64,000 nucleotides of DNA from a bacterium (GTDB taxonomy: Bacteria > Pseudomonadota > Alphaproteobacteria > Caulobacterales > Caulobacteraceae): positions 82,012 through 146,011 of the forward strand of contig JAVBXP010000021.1 of the NCBI GenBank assembly GCA_030824495.1, read 5' to 3'. Below are positions 38,185 through 47,050 of this stretch, piece after piece. Numbering within the stretch: position 1 is the first letter of the stretch; each line of letters begins with the position of its first letter. The translations under genes and the position numbers were made by a program. The notes below the pieces were generated by a model. The model did not search any database. It was not told where the DNA came from and worked only from the letters and a program-made list of their open reading frames with translations.

Positions 38185-40665
38185 ATGTCCGACATCATAT
38201 TGAAACCGCTGGAAATTCCGGTTCTTGGGATGACCTGTGCGAGCTGCGTTGGCCGGGTCGAGAAAGCGATCGCGGCGGTGCCGGGCGTCGCCAAGGCGAG
38301 CGTCAATCTCGCCGCAGAACGGGCTCATGTGGAGTTCAACGCCGACGGGGACACCGAGGCGGTGGTCGAGGCGATCCGCAAGGCCGGCTACGAACCTCTG
38401 GCTCGTGAGATCGACCTCAAGATCGGCGGCATGACCTGCGCCAGCTGCGTCAGCCGGGTGGAGCGGGCGCTGAAGACCGTGCCGGGCGTCCTCTCCGCCG
38501 CGGTCAACTTGGCGACCGAACGCGCCCATGTCAGCGCCCTGGCCGGCGCCGCCGAGTTGCCCGCGCTGATCGCGGCCGTCGAACAGGCCGGCTACCAGGC
38601 CGAGCCGGTCGGCGAAGCGACGCCCGACATGGCCGACCGCGAGGCCGAGGCAAGGCAGGCGGAAATCATCAGCCTGAAGCGCGCGGCCATCGTCGCGGCG
38701 GCCGGCGCCCTGCCCCTGTTCCTGGTCGAGATGGGCCGCCACTTCATTCCGGGCGTCCACCATTGGTTGGAAGCGACCATCGGCGAGCAGCCCTGGCGGC
38801 TGACGAGCTTCGTGCTGACGGCCCTGGTGCTGTTCGGCCCCGGCCTGCGGTTCTTCCGCAAGGGCGTTCCCAACCTGATCCGCCGCACGCCCGACATGAA
38901 CTCGCTGGTCGTCCTGGGGACCAGCGCGGCCTTCGCCTATTCGGCGGTCGCGACCTTCGCGCCCCAATTTCTGCCGGCCGGCGCGGACCACGTCTATTAC
39001 GAGGCCGCCGCCGTCATAGTGACCCTGATCCTGCTGGGCCGCCTGTTCGAGGCCCAGGCCAAGGGCCGCACGAGCGAAGCCATCAAGCGGCTGATGACGC
39101 TGCAGGCCAAGACCGCCCGCGTGGTGCGCGACGGCGAAGAGCAGGAGATCGCCATCGCGGAGGTCGTCGCCGGCGACATCCTCGCGGTTCGTCCGGGCGA
39201 GCGCATCGCCGTCGATGGCGAGGTCGTGGAAGGCGCCTCTTTCGTCGATGAATCGATGATCACCGGCGAGCCCATCCCCGTCGAGAAATCCACGGGCGCG
39301 ACCGTCGTCGGCGGCACGGTGAACAAGACCGGGGCCTTCCGCTTCCGCGCCACCAAGGTCGGATCCGAAACCATGCTGGCCCAGATCGTCCGCATGGTCG
39401 AAACCGCCCAGGGCGCCAAGCTGCCGATCCAGGCGCTGGTGGACAAGGTGACCGGCTGGTTCGTGCCCGCCGTCATCGCCGCCGCCCTGCTGACCTTCGC
39501 CGCCTGGTGGCTGCTGGGGCCGAGCCCGGCGCTCGCCTTCGCCCTGGTCAACGCGGTGGCCGTCCTGATCATCGCCTGCCCTTGCGCCATGGGACTGGCG
39601 ACACCCACCTCGATCATGGTCGGGACCGGCAAGGCCGCCGAGCTCGGCGTTTTGTTCCGGCGAGGTGAGGCGCTGCAGGGCCTGCGCGACGTCAAGGTGG
39701 TGGCCTTCGACAAGACCGGCACTCTGACGCTGGGCCGTCCCGCCCTGACCGATCTGCAGACCGCCGCCGGTTTCGATGAGGCTGAAGTCCTGGGCCTGGT
39801 CGCAGCGGTCGAAACACGCTCCGAACACCCGATCGCCGAGGCCATCGTCGAGGAAGCCAAGACCAGGGGCCTGACCGTGGCCTCGCCCGACGCCTTTGAT
39901 GCGGTCCCCGGCTTCGGCGCGCAAGCCTTGGTCGGCGGCCGCAGGGTGCAGGTCGGCGCCGACCGCTACATGCGCAAGCTCGGCCTGGACGTCACGGTCT
40001 TCCAAGACACCGCCGCCCGCCTGGGTGCGCAGGCCAAAAGCCCCCTCTACGCCGCCATCGACGGCAAGCTGGCGGCGATCATCGCCGTCGCCGACCCGAT
40101 CAAACCCACCACCAAGGAGGCGCTGGACGCCCTGCACGCCATGGGGCTGAAGGTGGTCATGATCACCGGCGACAACGCCGCCACCGCCCGCGCCGTCGCC
40201 ACATCGCTGGGTCTAGACGAGGTGGTCGCCGAGGTGTTGCCCGACGGCAAGGTCGAGGCGATCCAAGGCCTTCGCGAACGCTATGGCCCCATCGCCTTTG
40301 TCGGCGACGGTGTGAACGACGCCCCTGCCCTCGCCTCGGCAGATATCGGCATCGCCATGGGCGCCGGCGCCGACGTCGCCATCGAGAGCGCCGACATCGT
40401 GCTGATGCGCGGCGACCTGCGTGCCGTCGCCACCGCCATGTCGCTGAGCCGCGCGGTCTTGAACAACATCCGCCAGAACCTGATCTGGGCGTTTGGGTAC
40501 AACGTCGTCTTGATCCCCGTGGCTGCGGGGTTGCTCTATCCCGCCTTCGGGATCCTGCTGTCGCCGATGTTCGCCGCCGGGGCGATGGCGCTATCCAGTG
40601 TCAGCGTGCTCACCAACGCCCTGCGCCTGAAGACCTTCCGCCCGCCGTTCGCGGCCCATTCCTAG
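38185..40665 (+). CDS. copA: Cu(I)-exporting P1B-type ATPase
   Basis: An 826-aa ATPase pumping Cu(I) out of the cytosol. Two N-terminal HMA domains carry GMTCASC (residues ~15-21 and ~82-90). The ion-binding CPC is in [13 protein letters not shown] (~463-465), the phosphorylated Asp ~509 is in DKTGTLTLG, and [10 protein letters not shown] is the hinge motif. The actuator TGES equivalent reads [12 protein letters not shown], and the C-terminal [15 protein letters not shown] and [15 protein letters not shown] helices complete the Cu-ATPase signature. AGGAGG precedes the ATG. cueR follows nine bases after. Confidence 0.96.
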   Translation: MSDIILKPLEIPVLGMTCASCVGRVEKAIAAVPGVAKASVNLAAERAHVEFNADGDTEAVVEAIRKAGYEPLAREIDLKIGGMTCASCVSRVERALKTVPGVLSAAVNLATERAHVSALAGAAELPALIAAVEQAGYQAEPVGEATPDMADREAEARQAEIISLKRAAIVAAAGALPLFLVEMGRHFIPGVHHWLEATIGEQPWRLTSFVLTALVLFGPGLRFFRKGVPNLIRRTPDMNSLVVLGTSAAFAYSAVATFAPQFLPAGADHVYYEAAAVIVTLILLGRLFEAQAKGRTSEAIKRLMTLQAKTARVVRDGEEQEIAIAEVVAGDILAVRPGERIAVDGEVVEGASFVDESMITGEPIPVEKSTGATVVGGTVNKTGAFRFRATKVGSETMLAQIVRMVETAQGAKLPIQALVDKVTGWFVPAVIAAALLTFAAWWLLGPSPALAFALVNAVAVLIIACPCAMGLATPTSIMVGTGKAAELGVLFRRGEALQGLRDVKVVAFDKTGTLTLGRPALTDLQTAAGFDEAEVLGLVAAVETRSEHPIAEAIVEEAKTRGLTVASPDAFDAVPGFGAQALVGGRRVQVGADRYMRKLGLDVTVFQDTAARLGAQAKSPLYAAIDGKLAAIIAVADPIKPTTKEALDALHAMGLKVVMITGDNAATARAVATSLGLDEVVAEVLPDGKVEAIQGLRERYGPIAFVGDGVNDAPALASADIGIAMGAGADVAIESADIVLMRGDLRAVATAMSLSRAVLNNIRQNLIWAFGYNVVLIPVAAGLLYPAFGILLSPMFAAGAMALSSVSVLTNALRLKTFRPPFAAHS

Positions 40666-40674
40666 GAGGACGAG

Positions 40675-41106
40675 ATGAATATCGGTCAAGCTTCGAAGGC
40701 CTCGGGCGTCTCCACCAAGATGATCCGCTACTACGACGAGATCGGCCTAGTGCGCCCCGCCAGCCGGACGGAGTCCAACTATCGCGAATTCGATGAGCGC
40801 GAGGTCAACGAACTGCGCTTCATCCGCCGCGCGCGCTCGTTAGGGTTCTCGATGCCGGAGATCACCCAGTTGCTGTCGCTGTGGCGCGACCGCGAGCGCC
40901 CGAGCCGCGAGGTGAAGGCCATCGCCGAAAAGCACGTGAACGAACTCGACGCCAGGATCGCCGAGATGCAGACCATGGCCGACACCCTGCGCCATCTGTC
41001 TCACTGCTGCGCCGGCGACGACCGTCCCGATTGCCCGATCCTCGCCGACCTGACCGGCGGCCGCTCGCCCGTCGAATCCAAGGGGGCCGATGTTCGCGGG
41101 CGCTGA
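40675..41106 (+). CDS. cueR: Cu(I)-responsive MerR-family regulator
   Basis: A 143-aa activator. The N-terminal helix-turn-helix is MNIGQASKASGVSTKMIRYYDEIGLV, followed by the dimerisation helix. The metal loop CCAGDDRPDC places Cys112 and Cys120 exactly as in the Cu(I)-binding loop of E. coli CueR. It is co-transcribed with copA, with GGAGG before its ATG, and should activate both the copA-cueR and copZ promoters when Cu(I) rises. Confidence 0.94.
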   Translation: MNIGQASKASGVSTKMIRYYDEIGLVRPASRTESNYREFDEREVNELRFIRRARSLGFSMPEITQLLSLWRDRERPSREVKAIAEKHVNELDARIAEMQTMADTLRHLSHCCAGDDRPDCPILADLTGGRSPVESKGADVRGR

Positions 41107-41243
41107 AGCCGAGGACCACGATGCGCGCGCACCTGATTCTTCGGGGATATCAGCCCGCGCCGCGCCTATCTGTCGCAAAGGATGCAGGTTGGCGAAGATG
41201 CTCCGTTGATCGCAGCCCAGCTCTGACGTAGATGGTCGCTCAC

Positions 41244-41328
41244 GCCCCTTTGGTGGAATTGGTAGACACACGGCACTCAAAATGCCGCGCCGAAAGGCAT
41301 CCCGGTTCGAGTCCGGGAGGGGGCACCA
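41244..41328 (+). tRNA. tRNA-Leu (anticodon CAA)
   Basis: An 85-nt class II tRNA. Acceptor GCCCCTT pairs with AGGGGGC, the anticodon loop is CTCAAAA on a CGGCA/TGCCG stem, there is a long variable arm, and the T arm is CCCGG-TTCGAGT-CCGGG. CCA is encoded. Confidence 0.95.
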
Positions 41329-41453
41329 CACCGCTCGCGTTGCAGTTTCCCAGGAACGCACGCCGCAATCCGCTGACACAATGATTTTACAGGCCAAAAA
41401 GCGTGGCCTTAGGCTGAGCTTTGCGCTCTCGCCCCTCGACGCGCCGCGCCCAG

Positions 41454-41473
41454 AATGATAATCGTTCGCAAAT
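41454..41473. promoter_or_regulatory. Candidate Fur box upstream of feoAB
   Basis: AATGATAATCGTTCGCAAAT lies about 20 bases before feoA in an otherwise GC-rich gap. It resembles the GATAATGATTATC-type and TTGCGAA-type arms bound by alphaproteobacterial Fur. A role in iron repression of feoAB is inferred from position and sequence. Confidence 0.6.
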
Positions 41474-41494
41474 AGTGCGCGTCAAGGATCTCCC

Positions 41495-41821
41495 ATGAAC
41501 GACATCTCGACCCGGCCGGCGGCCGAGGCCCCCCCGGTTGAGGGCGCCATCGTGCGCCTGAGCGAGGCGTCCCTGGGCGATGTCGGAACGATCGTCGATG
41601 TGCGCGCGGAGAGCTCGCCGGACAACCACGGCGTCAATCTCGAGGAACTGCAGCGCCGGCTGCTGGAGTTCGGCTTCGTCGAAGGCGCCCGCATCGAGGT
41701 GATCCATGAAGGCGCCATTCGCCGCGATCCGATCGCCGTGCGCCTGGACGACATGCGCGTAGCCCTGCGCCGCCGCGACGCCGAAGATGTCTATATTCTG
41801 CTGGACGGAGCCAAGACGTGA
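41495..41821 (+). CDS. feoA: Ferrous iron transport protein A
   Basis: A 108-aa cytosolic SH3-like protein that assists FeoB. The FeoA core is visible as LSEASLGDVGTIVDVRAE, LQRRLLEFGFVEGARIEVIHEGAIRRDPIAVRLDDMRVALRRRDAEDVYI. AAGGAT lies six bases before the ATG. The stop overlaps the feoB GTG (GTGA), so the two are translationally coupled. Confidence 0.93.
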   Translation: MNDISTRPAAEAPPVEGAIVRLSEASLGDVGTIVDVRAESSPDNHGVNLEELQRRLLEFGFVEGARIEVIHEGAIRRDPIAVRLDDMRVALRRRDAEDVYILLDGAKT

Positions 41822-43689
41822 GCGAGACCCTGACGTCGGCCCGCGTCGCCCTGGTCGGCAACCCCAACTCCGGCAAGACCGCTCTCTTCAACGCCCTCAC
41901 CGGCTCGCGCCAGAAGGTCGCGAACTACGCCGGCGTCACGGTCGAGCGCAAAGAAGGCATGATCACCTCGGCCGCCGGCCGGAACCTGTACGTCCTCGAC
42001 CTGCCGGGCACCTATTCGCTGCGCGCCCGCAGCCCCGACGAGGCGGTGACCCGCGACGCCGTGCTGGGCCGGTTGGAGGGTGAAACCCCGCCTGACGTTG
42101 TGATCTGCGTGGCCGACGCCACCAACCTGCGACTGGTCCTGCGGCTTGCCATGGAGCTGAAGCAGGTCGGACGCCCGATGGTGCTGGCGCTCAACATGTA
42201 CGACATCGCCCAGCGCCAGGGCCTGCGGATCGATCTGGAAGGCCTGAGCCGCGAGATCGGCGCCCCAATCGTCACCACCGTCGCCACCCGCAAGCGCGGG
42301 ATCGAGGACCTGGTCGCCCAGGTCGACGCCCTCGCCGCCGCGGGCCAACTGGTCGGCGAGAACACCTGGCGCGAACCCAACGCCGCCGAAATCCGCCAGG
42401 CGCACGCCGAAGCCCAACGCCTGGTGCGCACCTATGTGCGCCCGCCCGAGCATCCCGACACCTGGACCGGCAAGATCGACAAGGTGCTGCTGCATCCGGT
42501 CGGCGGCTTGGCCATCCTGCTCGGCCTGCTGTTCGTCATGTTCCAGGCGGTCTTCACCTGGGCGACGCCGGCCATGGACGGGATCGAGGCGATCTTCGGC
42601 GCGCTGGGCCAGTTCGTCGGCGCTTACGTCTCCAACGATCTCCTACGAAGCCTGATATCCGACGGAATCATCGCGGGGGTCGGAAGCGTCCTGGTCTTCC
42701 TGCCCCAGATCCTGGTCCTGTTCTTCTTCATCATCCTGCTGGAGGACCTGGGCTACATGGCCCGCGCGGCCTTCCTGATGGACCGCATCATGGGCGGCGC
42801 CGGCCTGCACGGCCGCGCTTTCATCCCGCTGCTGTCGTCCTTCGCCTGCGCCATCCCTGGCATCATGTCGACGCGGGTGATCGACTCCAAGGAAGACCGG
42901 CTGACCACCATACTGGTCGCGCCGCTGATGACCTGTTCAGCGCGGATTCCGGTCTACACCCTGATCATCGGGGCCTTCATTCCCAACGAACGCGTCTGGG
43001 GTTTCGCCAGTCTGCAAGGCCTGGTGATGTTCGGCCTCTACGCCTCCGGCATCCTCAGCGCGCTGGCGATCTCGTTCGTGATCCGCCGCGTCTTCTGGCG
43101 CGGCACGGTCGAGCCGTTCCTGATGGAGCTGCCGACCTACAAGATGCCTGAGCCCAAAAGCGTGCTGCGCAATCTGTGGATCCGGGCCAAGATCTTCCTC
43201 AACCGCGCCGGCCGCATCATCCTGCCGATGATGATCCTGATCTGGGTGCTCTCGACCTTCCCCTATCCGCCCGAGGGGGCCACGCAGCCGGCCATCGACT
43301 ACAGCTTCGCCGGCATGATCGGCCACGCGATCCAGCCCCTGCTCGCCCCCATCGGCTTCAATTGGCAGATGTCGATCGCGCTGGTGCCCGGCATGGCGGC
43401 GCGCGAGGTGGCGGTCGCCGCCCTCGGCACCGTCTACGCCATCGGCGATGCGGAGAACAATGTCGGCGCCCTGGGCACGGCCCTGGCCAACCATTGGTCG
43501 CTGGCCACCGGCCTGTCGTTCCTGGCTTGGTACGTGTTCGCCCCGCAGTGCGCGCCCACCCTGGGCGTCGTGAAGCGCGAGACCAACAGCTGGCGCTGGC
43601 CGGTGATCATGTTCGTCTACATGGTCGCGCTGGCCTACACCGCCTCGTTCATCGTCTACCACACGGCGGTGGCGCTTGGAGGCGGTTAG
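41818..43689 (+). CDS. feoB: Ferrous iron transport protein B
   Basis: A 623-aa inner-membrane Fe(II) transporter. The N-terminal G domain has G1 GNPNSGKT (14-21), GVTVERKEG and G3 DLPGTYSL. G4 reads NMYD instead of the textbook NxxD, consistent with FeoB. The membrane part has two Gate-type halves (AAFLMDRIMGGAGLHGRAFIPLLSSFACAIPGIMSTRVI; PGMAAREVAVAALGTVYAI). The C-terminus ends near the last helix, without an HTH or Cys-rich extension, and no feoC follows. GTG start is coupled to feoA. Confidence 0.95.
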   Translation: MSETLTSARVALVGNPNSGKTALFNALTGSRQKVANYAGVTVERKEGMITSAAGRNLYVLDLPGTYSLRARSPDEAVTRDAVLGRLEGETPPDVVICVADATNLRLVLRLAMELKQVGRPMVLALNMYDIAQRQGLRIDLEGLSREIGAPIVTTVATRKRGIEDLVAQVDALAAAGQLVGENTWREPNAAEIRQAHAEAQRLVRTYVRPPEHPDTWTGKIDKVLLHPVGGLAILLGLLFVMFQAVFTWATPAMDGIEAIFGALGQFVGAYVSNDLLRSLISDGIIAGVGSVLVFLPQILVLFFFIILLEDLGYMARAAFLMDRIMGGAGLHGRAFIPLLSSFACAIPGIMSTRVIDSKEDRLTTILVAPLMTCSARIPVYTLIIGAFIPNERVWGFASLQGLVMFGLYASGILSALAISFVIRRVFWRGTVEPFLMELPTYKMPEPKSVLRNLWIRAKIFLNRAGRIILPMMILIWVLSTFPYPPEGATQPAIDYSFAGMIGHAIQPLLAPIGFNWQMSIALVPGMAAREVAVAALGTVYAIGDAENNVGALGTALANHWSLATGLSFLAWYVFAPQCAPTLGVVKRETNSWRWPVIMFVYMVALAYTASFIVYHTAVALGGG

Positions 43690-43713
43690 CGCCGCTTCAA
43701 CCTAAAGCTGAGA

Positions 43714-43741
43714 TTAAGCATCCGCATTAACCACCCGCTAA
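43714..43741 (+). promoter_or_regulatory. Possible CtrA-like site
   Basis: TTAA-N7-CTAA (TTAACCACCCGCTAA, 43727-43741) with a further TTAA nine bases upstream resembles the TTAA-N7-TTAA binding pattern of the caulobacterial cell-cycle regulator CtrA. One half is imperfect, so it is only a candidate. Confidence 0.3.
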
Positions 43742-43782
43742 ACTGGAGAGTCATAGCGTCTCAACATTGGGTGGGGACTAGA

Positions 43783-44091
43783 ATGGACCGAGCTCTTAAG
43801 AAATCACGCCGCAAGGCCGCCCCGCGTCCGACGAGCGACCACCTCGTCGAACGCATCCGCGAGACCTTGCTGTTCTTCGGCGGCGAAGCGCATCGCCGCG
43901 ACGTCATCGCCAATGTCGCCCGCGACATCGGCGTGGACGTCAAGAACATCCCCGAGGATCTCGAGAACGCGATGATCGTCTCGTTCGAAGAGACCTGGCG
44001 CGACGAAGCACGCCGCGCGACCTACGGCTTCCATCTGCGGTTCGGCGAAGGCTCGCACCGCTGGGGCCTCAAGCTTGCGACGGCGCACTAG
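43783..44091 (+). CDS. Hypothetical basic protein, 102 aa
   Basis: A small protein with a Lys/Arg-rich N-terminus (MDRALKKSRRKAAPRPTSD). It then has a winged-helix-like pattern (HLVERIRETLLFFGGEAHRRDVIANVARDIGVDVKNIPEDLENAMIVSFEETW) and a strand-rich end (TYGFHLRFGEGSHRWGLKL). It may bind nucleic acid, but I do not recognise the family. ATG at 43783 is preferred over the GTG at 43771. It follows feoB with ~93 bases between, holding a possible CtrA-like site. Confidence 0.7.
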   Translation: MDRALKKSRRKAAPRPTSDHLVERIRETLLFFGGEAHRRDVIANVARDIGVDVKNIPEDLENAMIVSFEETWRDEARRATYGFHLRFGEGSHRWGLKLATAH

Positions 44092-44105
44092 CGCCTCGCG
44101 AGCGC

Positions 44106-44600
44106 CTAGGCCAAGGCCCCGCCGCCCAGCGCATCGGCCGCGCCTTGCAGCCGGTTCAACAACCGCTTGAGCAGAGCCACATCGGCCGGCGCCAGCCCCG
44201 CGATCAAAGCCGCCTCATAAGCCAAGGCCAGGGGCGCGATCTCCGCATGCAATCGCGCGCCCTCCCGGCTGAGATCCAGCACGTGCGAGCGGCCGTCGGC
44301 GTGATGATCGGACCGTTCGATCAGGCGGCGATTGGACAGGCCCCGAGCCGCCCGGCTGACCGTCACCTTGTCCATGCCCGTCCGCTCGACGATGCCACGC
44401 TGGGTCGTCCCGCCATCCTCGGCGAGCACGCAGATCAACCGCCATTGCGGCACCGACAGGCCGAACCGGTCCTCATAGGCCCGCGCGATCAGGCCGCTGA
44501 CAGCGTTCGACGCCACCGAAAGCCGATAAGGCAGATAATCGTCCAGCTTCAGCCCGCCTTGCGCGGCCTCGGTCTGTGACAGCATGGACAACTGGCTCAC
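44106..44600 (-). CDS. MarR family transcriptional regulator
   Basis: A 164-aa regulator with the MarR winged helix (LSVPQWRLICVLAEDGGTTQRGIVERTGMDKVTVSRAARGLSNRRLIERSDHHADGRSHVLDLSREG). GTG start at 44600 overlaps the TGA of the upstream fumarylacetoacetase-family gene, so it is the last gene of that operon. It probably senses an aromatic or organic-acid intermediate of the pathway and regulates it. Effector unknown. Confidence 0.9.
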   Translation of the reverse strand: MSQLSMLSQTEAAQGGLKLDDYLPYRLSVASNAVSGLIARAYEDRFGLSVPQWRLICVLAEDGGTTQRGIVERTGMDKVTVSRAARGLSNRRLIERSDHHADGRSHVLDLSREGARLHAEIAPLALAYEAALIAGLAPADVALLKRLLNRLQGAADALGGGALA

Positions 44601-45604
44601 GCGGGGGCGACTTCCTGCTCGATGGCTCCAAAGATGGAGTGCCTGCGCGCGTCACGCATCTCAATGCGAACCTTGTCGCCGGCCTTGAGGAAAGGCGTTT
44701 TGGGCGCCCCTTGGGCGAGCGCTTCCACGGTCCGCAACTCAGCCAGGCAAGAATAACCCGCGCCGCCATCCTGCACTGATTTTCCTGGACCTCCGTCCGC
44801 GCCTCGATTCGACACCGTGCCGGAGCCAATGATCGACCCCGCCGACAGGGCGCGCGTCTTGGCGGCATGGGCGATCAGGGTCCCAAAATCGAAGGTCATG
44901 TCTACGCCGGCGTCGGCCTGGCCAAGCGGCTGGTTGTTCAACTCCACCTCGACGCGGCCGTGCAGTTTTCCGTCCTTCCACGCCTCGCCAAGCGCATCGG
45001 GCGTCACCGCCACCGGCGAGAAGGACGACGCGGGCTTGGACTGGAAGAAGCCGAAATTCTTGGCGATCTCGCCGGGGATCAGGTTCCGCAGCGATACGTC
45101 GTTGGACAGCATCACGAGGCGGATCGAGGCCAGGGCTTGGTCGCGGCTGGCGCCCATCGGCACGTCCCCTGTCACCACCGCCACCTCGGCCTCCAGGTCG
45201 CAGCCCCAGGCTTCGTCGACGAGCGGGATCGGATCGCGCGGCCCGAGGAAGCCGTCAGAGCCGCCCTGGTACATTAGCGGATCGGTCCAGAAGCTGGCGG
45301 GCATGTCCGCGGCGCGCGCTTTGCGCACCAGGGCCACGTGGTTCACATAGGCCGAGCCGTCGGCCCACTGATAGGCGCGCGGCAATGGACTGGCTGCGTC
45401 GTGCTCGTGGAAGCGCTCACGCGGCACCGCGCCATGCTCAAGACTTTCGGCCAGGCCGCGCAGCAGGGGCTCCAGGTCGTCCCAGTTGTCCAAGGCGGCC
45501 TGTAATGTCGGGGCTATGGAACTCGCATCGGCACACCAGGCCAGGTCATTTGAGACCACGACGAGACGGCCATCCCGGCCGCCCTTGAGCGATGCGAGCT
45601 TCAT
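44597..45604 (-). CDS. Fumarylacetoacetate hydrolase family protein
   Basis: A 335-aa FAH-fold enzyme. The metal-binding acids lie in WGCDLEAEVAVVTGDVPMG and VMLSNDVSLRNLIP. FQSKPASSFSPVAVTPDALGEAW and GSGTVSNRG are the FAH core blocks. The family cleaves C-C bonds of acylpyruvates such as fumarylacetoacetate (tyrosine catabolism). Close match to the long FAH form is suggested by the N-terminal domain and length, but no hmgA or maleylacetoacetate isomerase is adjacent. The start abuts the stop of the preceding 91-aa gene, which supplies the GGAGGAA ribosome-binding site. Confidence 0.88.
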   Translation of the reverse strand: MKLASLKGGRDGRLVVVSNDLAWCADASSIAPTLQAALDNWDDLEPLLRGLAESLEHGAVPRERFHEHDAASPLPRAYQWADGSAYVNHVALVRKARAADMPASFWTDPLMYQGGSDGFLGPRDPIPLVDEAWGCDLEAEVAVVTGDVPMGASRDQALASIRLVMLSNDVSLRNLIPGEIAKNFGFFQSKPASSFSPVAVTPDALGEAWKDGKLHGRVEVELNNQPLGQADAGVDMTFDFGTLIAHAAKTRALSAGSIIGSGTVSNRGADGGPGKSVQDGGAGYSCLAELRTVEALAQGAPKTPFLKAGDKVRIEMRDARRHSIFGAIEQEVAPA

Positions 45605-45880
45605 TCATTCCTCCCGGCGGATGACGCGTGTCAGACGCACGCCTTTTTCATAAGCCTCCGCGAAATAGACCACGACCTCGACGCAGATGTCTCCGCCCGC
45701 TTCACCAACCCACAAATAATTGCGCTCAAAGCAGACATCGCGACCAGCAGGCGTATAGCCCTCATAGGTGTCGCCCCACGGCGTGCAGGCGGCCATGTCG
45801 CGACGGCCCAGAGCGCAGGCGCGCTCCATTTCCTCCTCGGCGGCTTCGGTTAGGTCGGCTTGTCGATCAATGTGGGCCAT
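45605..45880 (-). CDS. Hypothetical acidic protein, 91 aa
   Basis: A small soluble protein hidden in a longer track frame. ATG at 45880 follows the asparaginase stop by eight bases. Sequence is acidic with three Cys in the middle (ERACALGRRDMAACTPWGDT, GRDVCFERNYLWVGEAGGDICVEVVVYFAEAYEKG). It has a beta-hairpin-like end but no family I recognise. Its last codons form the ribosome-binding site of the FAH gene, so it is firmly in the operon. Confidence 0.7.
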   Translation of the reverse strand: MAHIDRQADLTEAAEEEMERACALGRRDMAACTPWGDTYEGYTPAGRDVCFERNYLWVGEAGGDICVEVVVYFAEAYEKGVRLTRVIRREE

Positions 45881-45888
45881 GGGCGATC

Positions 45889-46887
45889 TTACGGCTCGTC
45901 CTTGTAGATGCCTATGCTCGTGGCCTCTCCCTTGGCGGCGCGGCCACGATACATGCCAGAAGTGTTGAAACTCCAGGCGACCTGGCCATCCGGCGCCACG
46001 GCGATGATCCCGCCGTCGCCGCCCAGCGCGGTGAGCTTGTTCTGCACCACTTCGTCGGCCGCCGCCTGCAGGTTCATGCCCTTCAGTTCGACCAGGGCCG
46101 CGATGTCCCGGGCCACGGTCAGCCGAATGAAGTACTCGCCGGCGCCGGTGGCCGAGACCGCGCAGGCCGAATTGGAGGCGTAGGTCCCCGCCCCGATGAT
46201 CGGAGAATCCCCAACCCGGCCCCATTGCTTGCCCGTCGTGCCGCCTGTCGAGGTTCCGGCCGCCACGTCGCCATTGAGGTCCAGCGCCACGACGCCGACT
46301 GTTCCGTGCTTGCCCTCGTCATGAGCCAGGCCGTTCGCCGGATCGGGACGATCCAGGCCGGGCGGCCTTTCGGGGACCGGCAGATCGTGGGCTTTCAGAT
46401 AGTTCTCAAGACTGCGCCAGCGGCGGTGGGTGGCGAAATAGCTGGGATCAACCTGCTCCAGGCCCTGGCTGGCGGAGAAGGCGTCGGCGCCCGCGCCCAC
46501 CATCATGACATGGGGCGACTTCTCCATCACCGCCCGCGCCAGGGACAGCGGGCTGCGGGTGCAGGTGACCCCGGCGACCGCGCCGGCGGCCAGGCTCGCC
46601 CCATCCATGATCGAGGCGTCGAGTTCGATGCGGCCTTCGGCGGTGAACACCGCGCCACGCGCCGAGTTGAACAGCGGGTCTTCTTCCAGCAGGTGGATGG
46701 CCGCCTCGACCGCATCCAAGGCCGAGCCGCCCTGGTCCAGCACGGCCGCCCCGGCCTCGACCACCTTGGCCAGCGCCGCGCGATAGGCCGCTTCCTGCTC
46801 GCGCCGCAGTTGACCGCGATCGATCGTTCCGGCGCCGCCGTGGACGACGATGGCCCATTTTTGGGCGGCTTGAGCTTGTGTGGTCAT
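45889..46887 (-). CDS. Isoaspartyl peptidase / type-2 L-asparaginase (Ntn hydrolase)
   Basis: A 332-aa Thr-type Ntn hydrolase that cleaves itself into two subunits at the Thr of HGTVGVVALDLNGDVAAGTSTGG. It removes beta-aspartyl links from peptides and can hydrolyse asparagine. The N-terminal WAIVVHGGAGTIDR, DAVEAAIHLLEEDPLFNSARGAVF and C-terminal GGDGGIIAVAPDGQVAWSFNTSGMYRG are typical of the IaaA/plant type. Start MTTQAQAAQK at 46887 is chosen; the track start at 47001 adds 38 low-quality residues. It is first in the operon with the 91-aa gene, FAH gene and marR. Confidence 0.9.
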   Translation of the reverse strand: MTTQAQAAQKWAIVVHGGAGTIDRGQLRREQEAAYRAALAKVVEAGAAVLDQGGSALDAVEAAIHLLEEDPLFNSARGAVFTAEGRIELDASIMDGASLAAGAVAGVTCTRSPLSLARAVMEKSPHVMMVGAGADAFSASQGLEQVDPSYFATHRRWRSLENYLKAHDLPVPERPPGLDRPDPANGLAHDEGKHGTVGVVALDLNGDVAAGTSTGGTTGKQWGRVGDSPIIGAGTYASNSACAVSATGAGEYFIRLTVARDIAALVELKGMNLQAAADEVVQNKLTALGGDGGIIAVAPDGQVAWSFNTSGMYRGRAAKGEATSIGIYKDEP

Positions 46888-47050
46888 AGGGGAGCAGTCG
46901 CACCTGTTGGCTTCGCGCGGCGTTGTTCTCCACCCGGCGCCGCAGCGCAACCCCGGCGCCCGGCCCGATTGACGCAGGCGCGATGCTGGCGGGAGAGACA
47001 AGCCCCGTCATCGCTGCTAGCACAGACCTCAACCTTCTCCTCGGATCGCC

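Noticed and set aside
38134-40137. 667-aa minus-strand ORF
   Set aside because: Antisense to copA; composition is typical of GC-rich shadows and it would cross both copper promoters.
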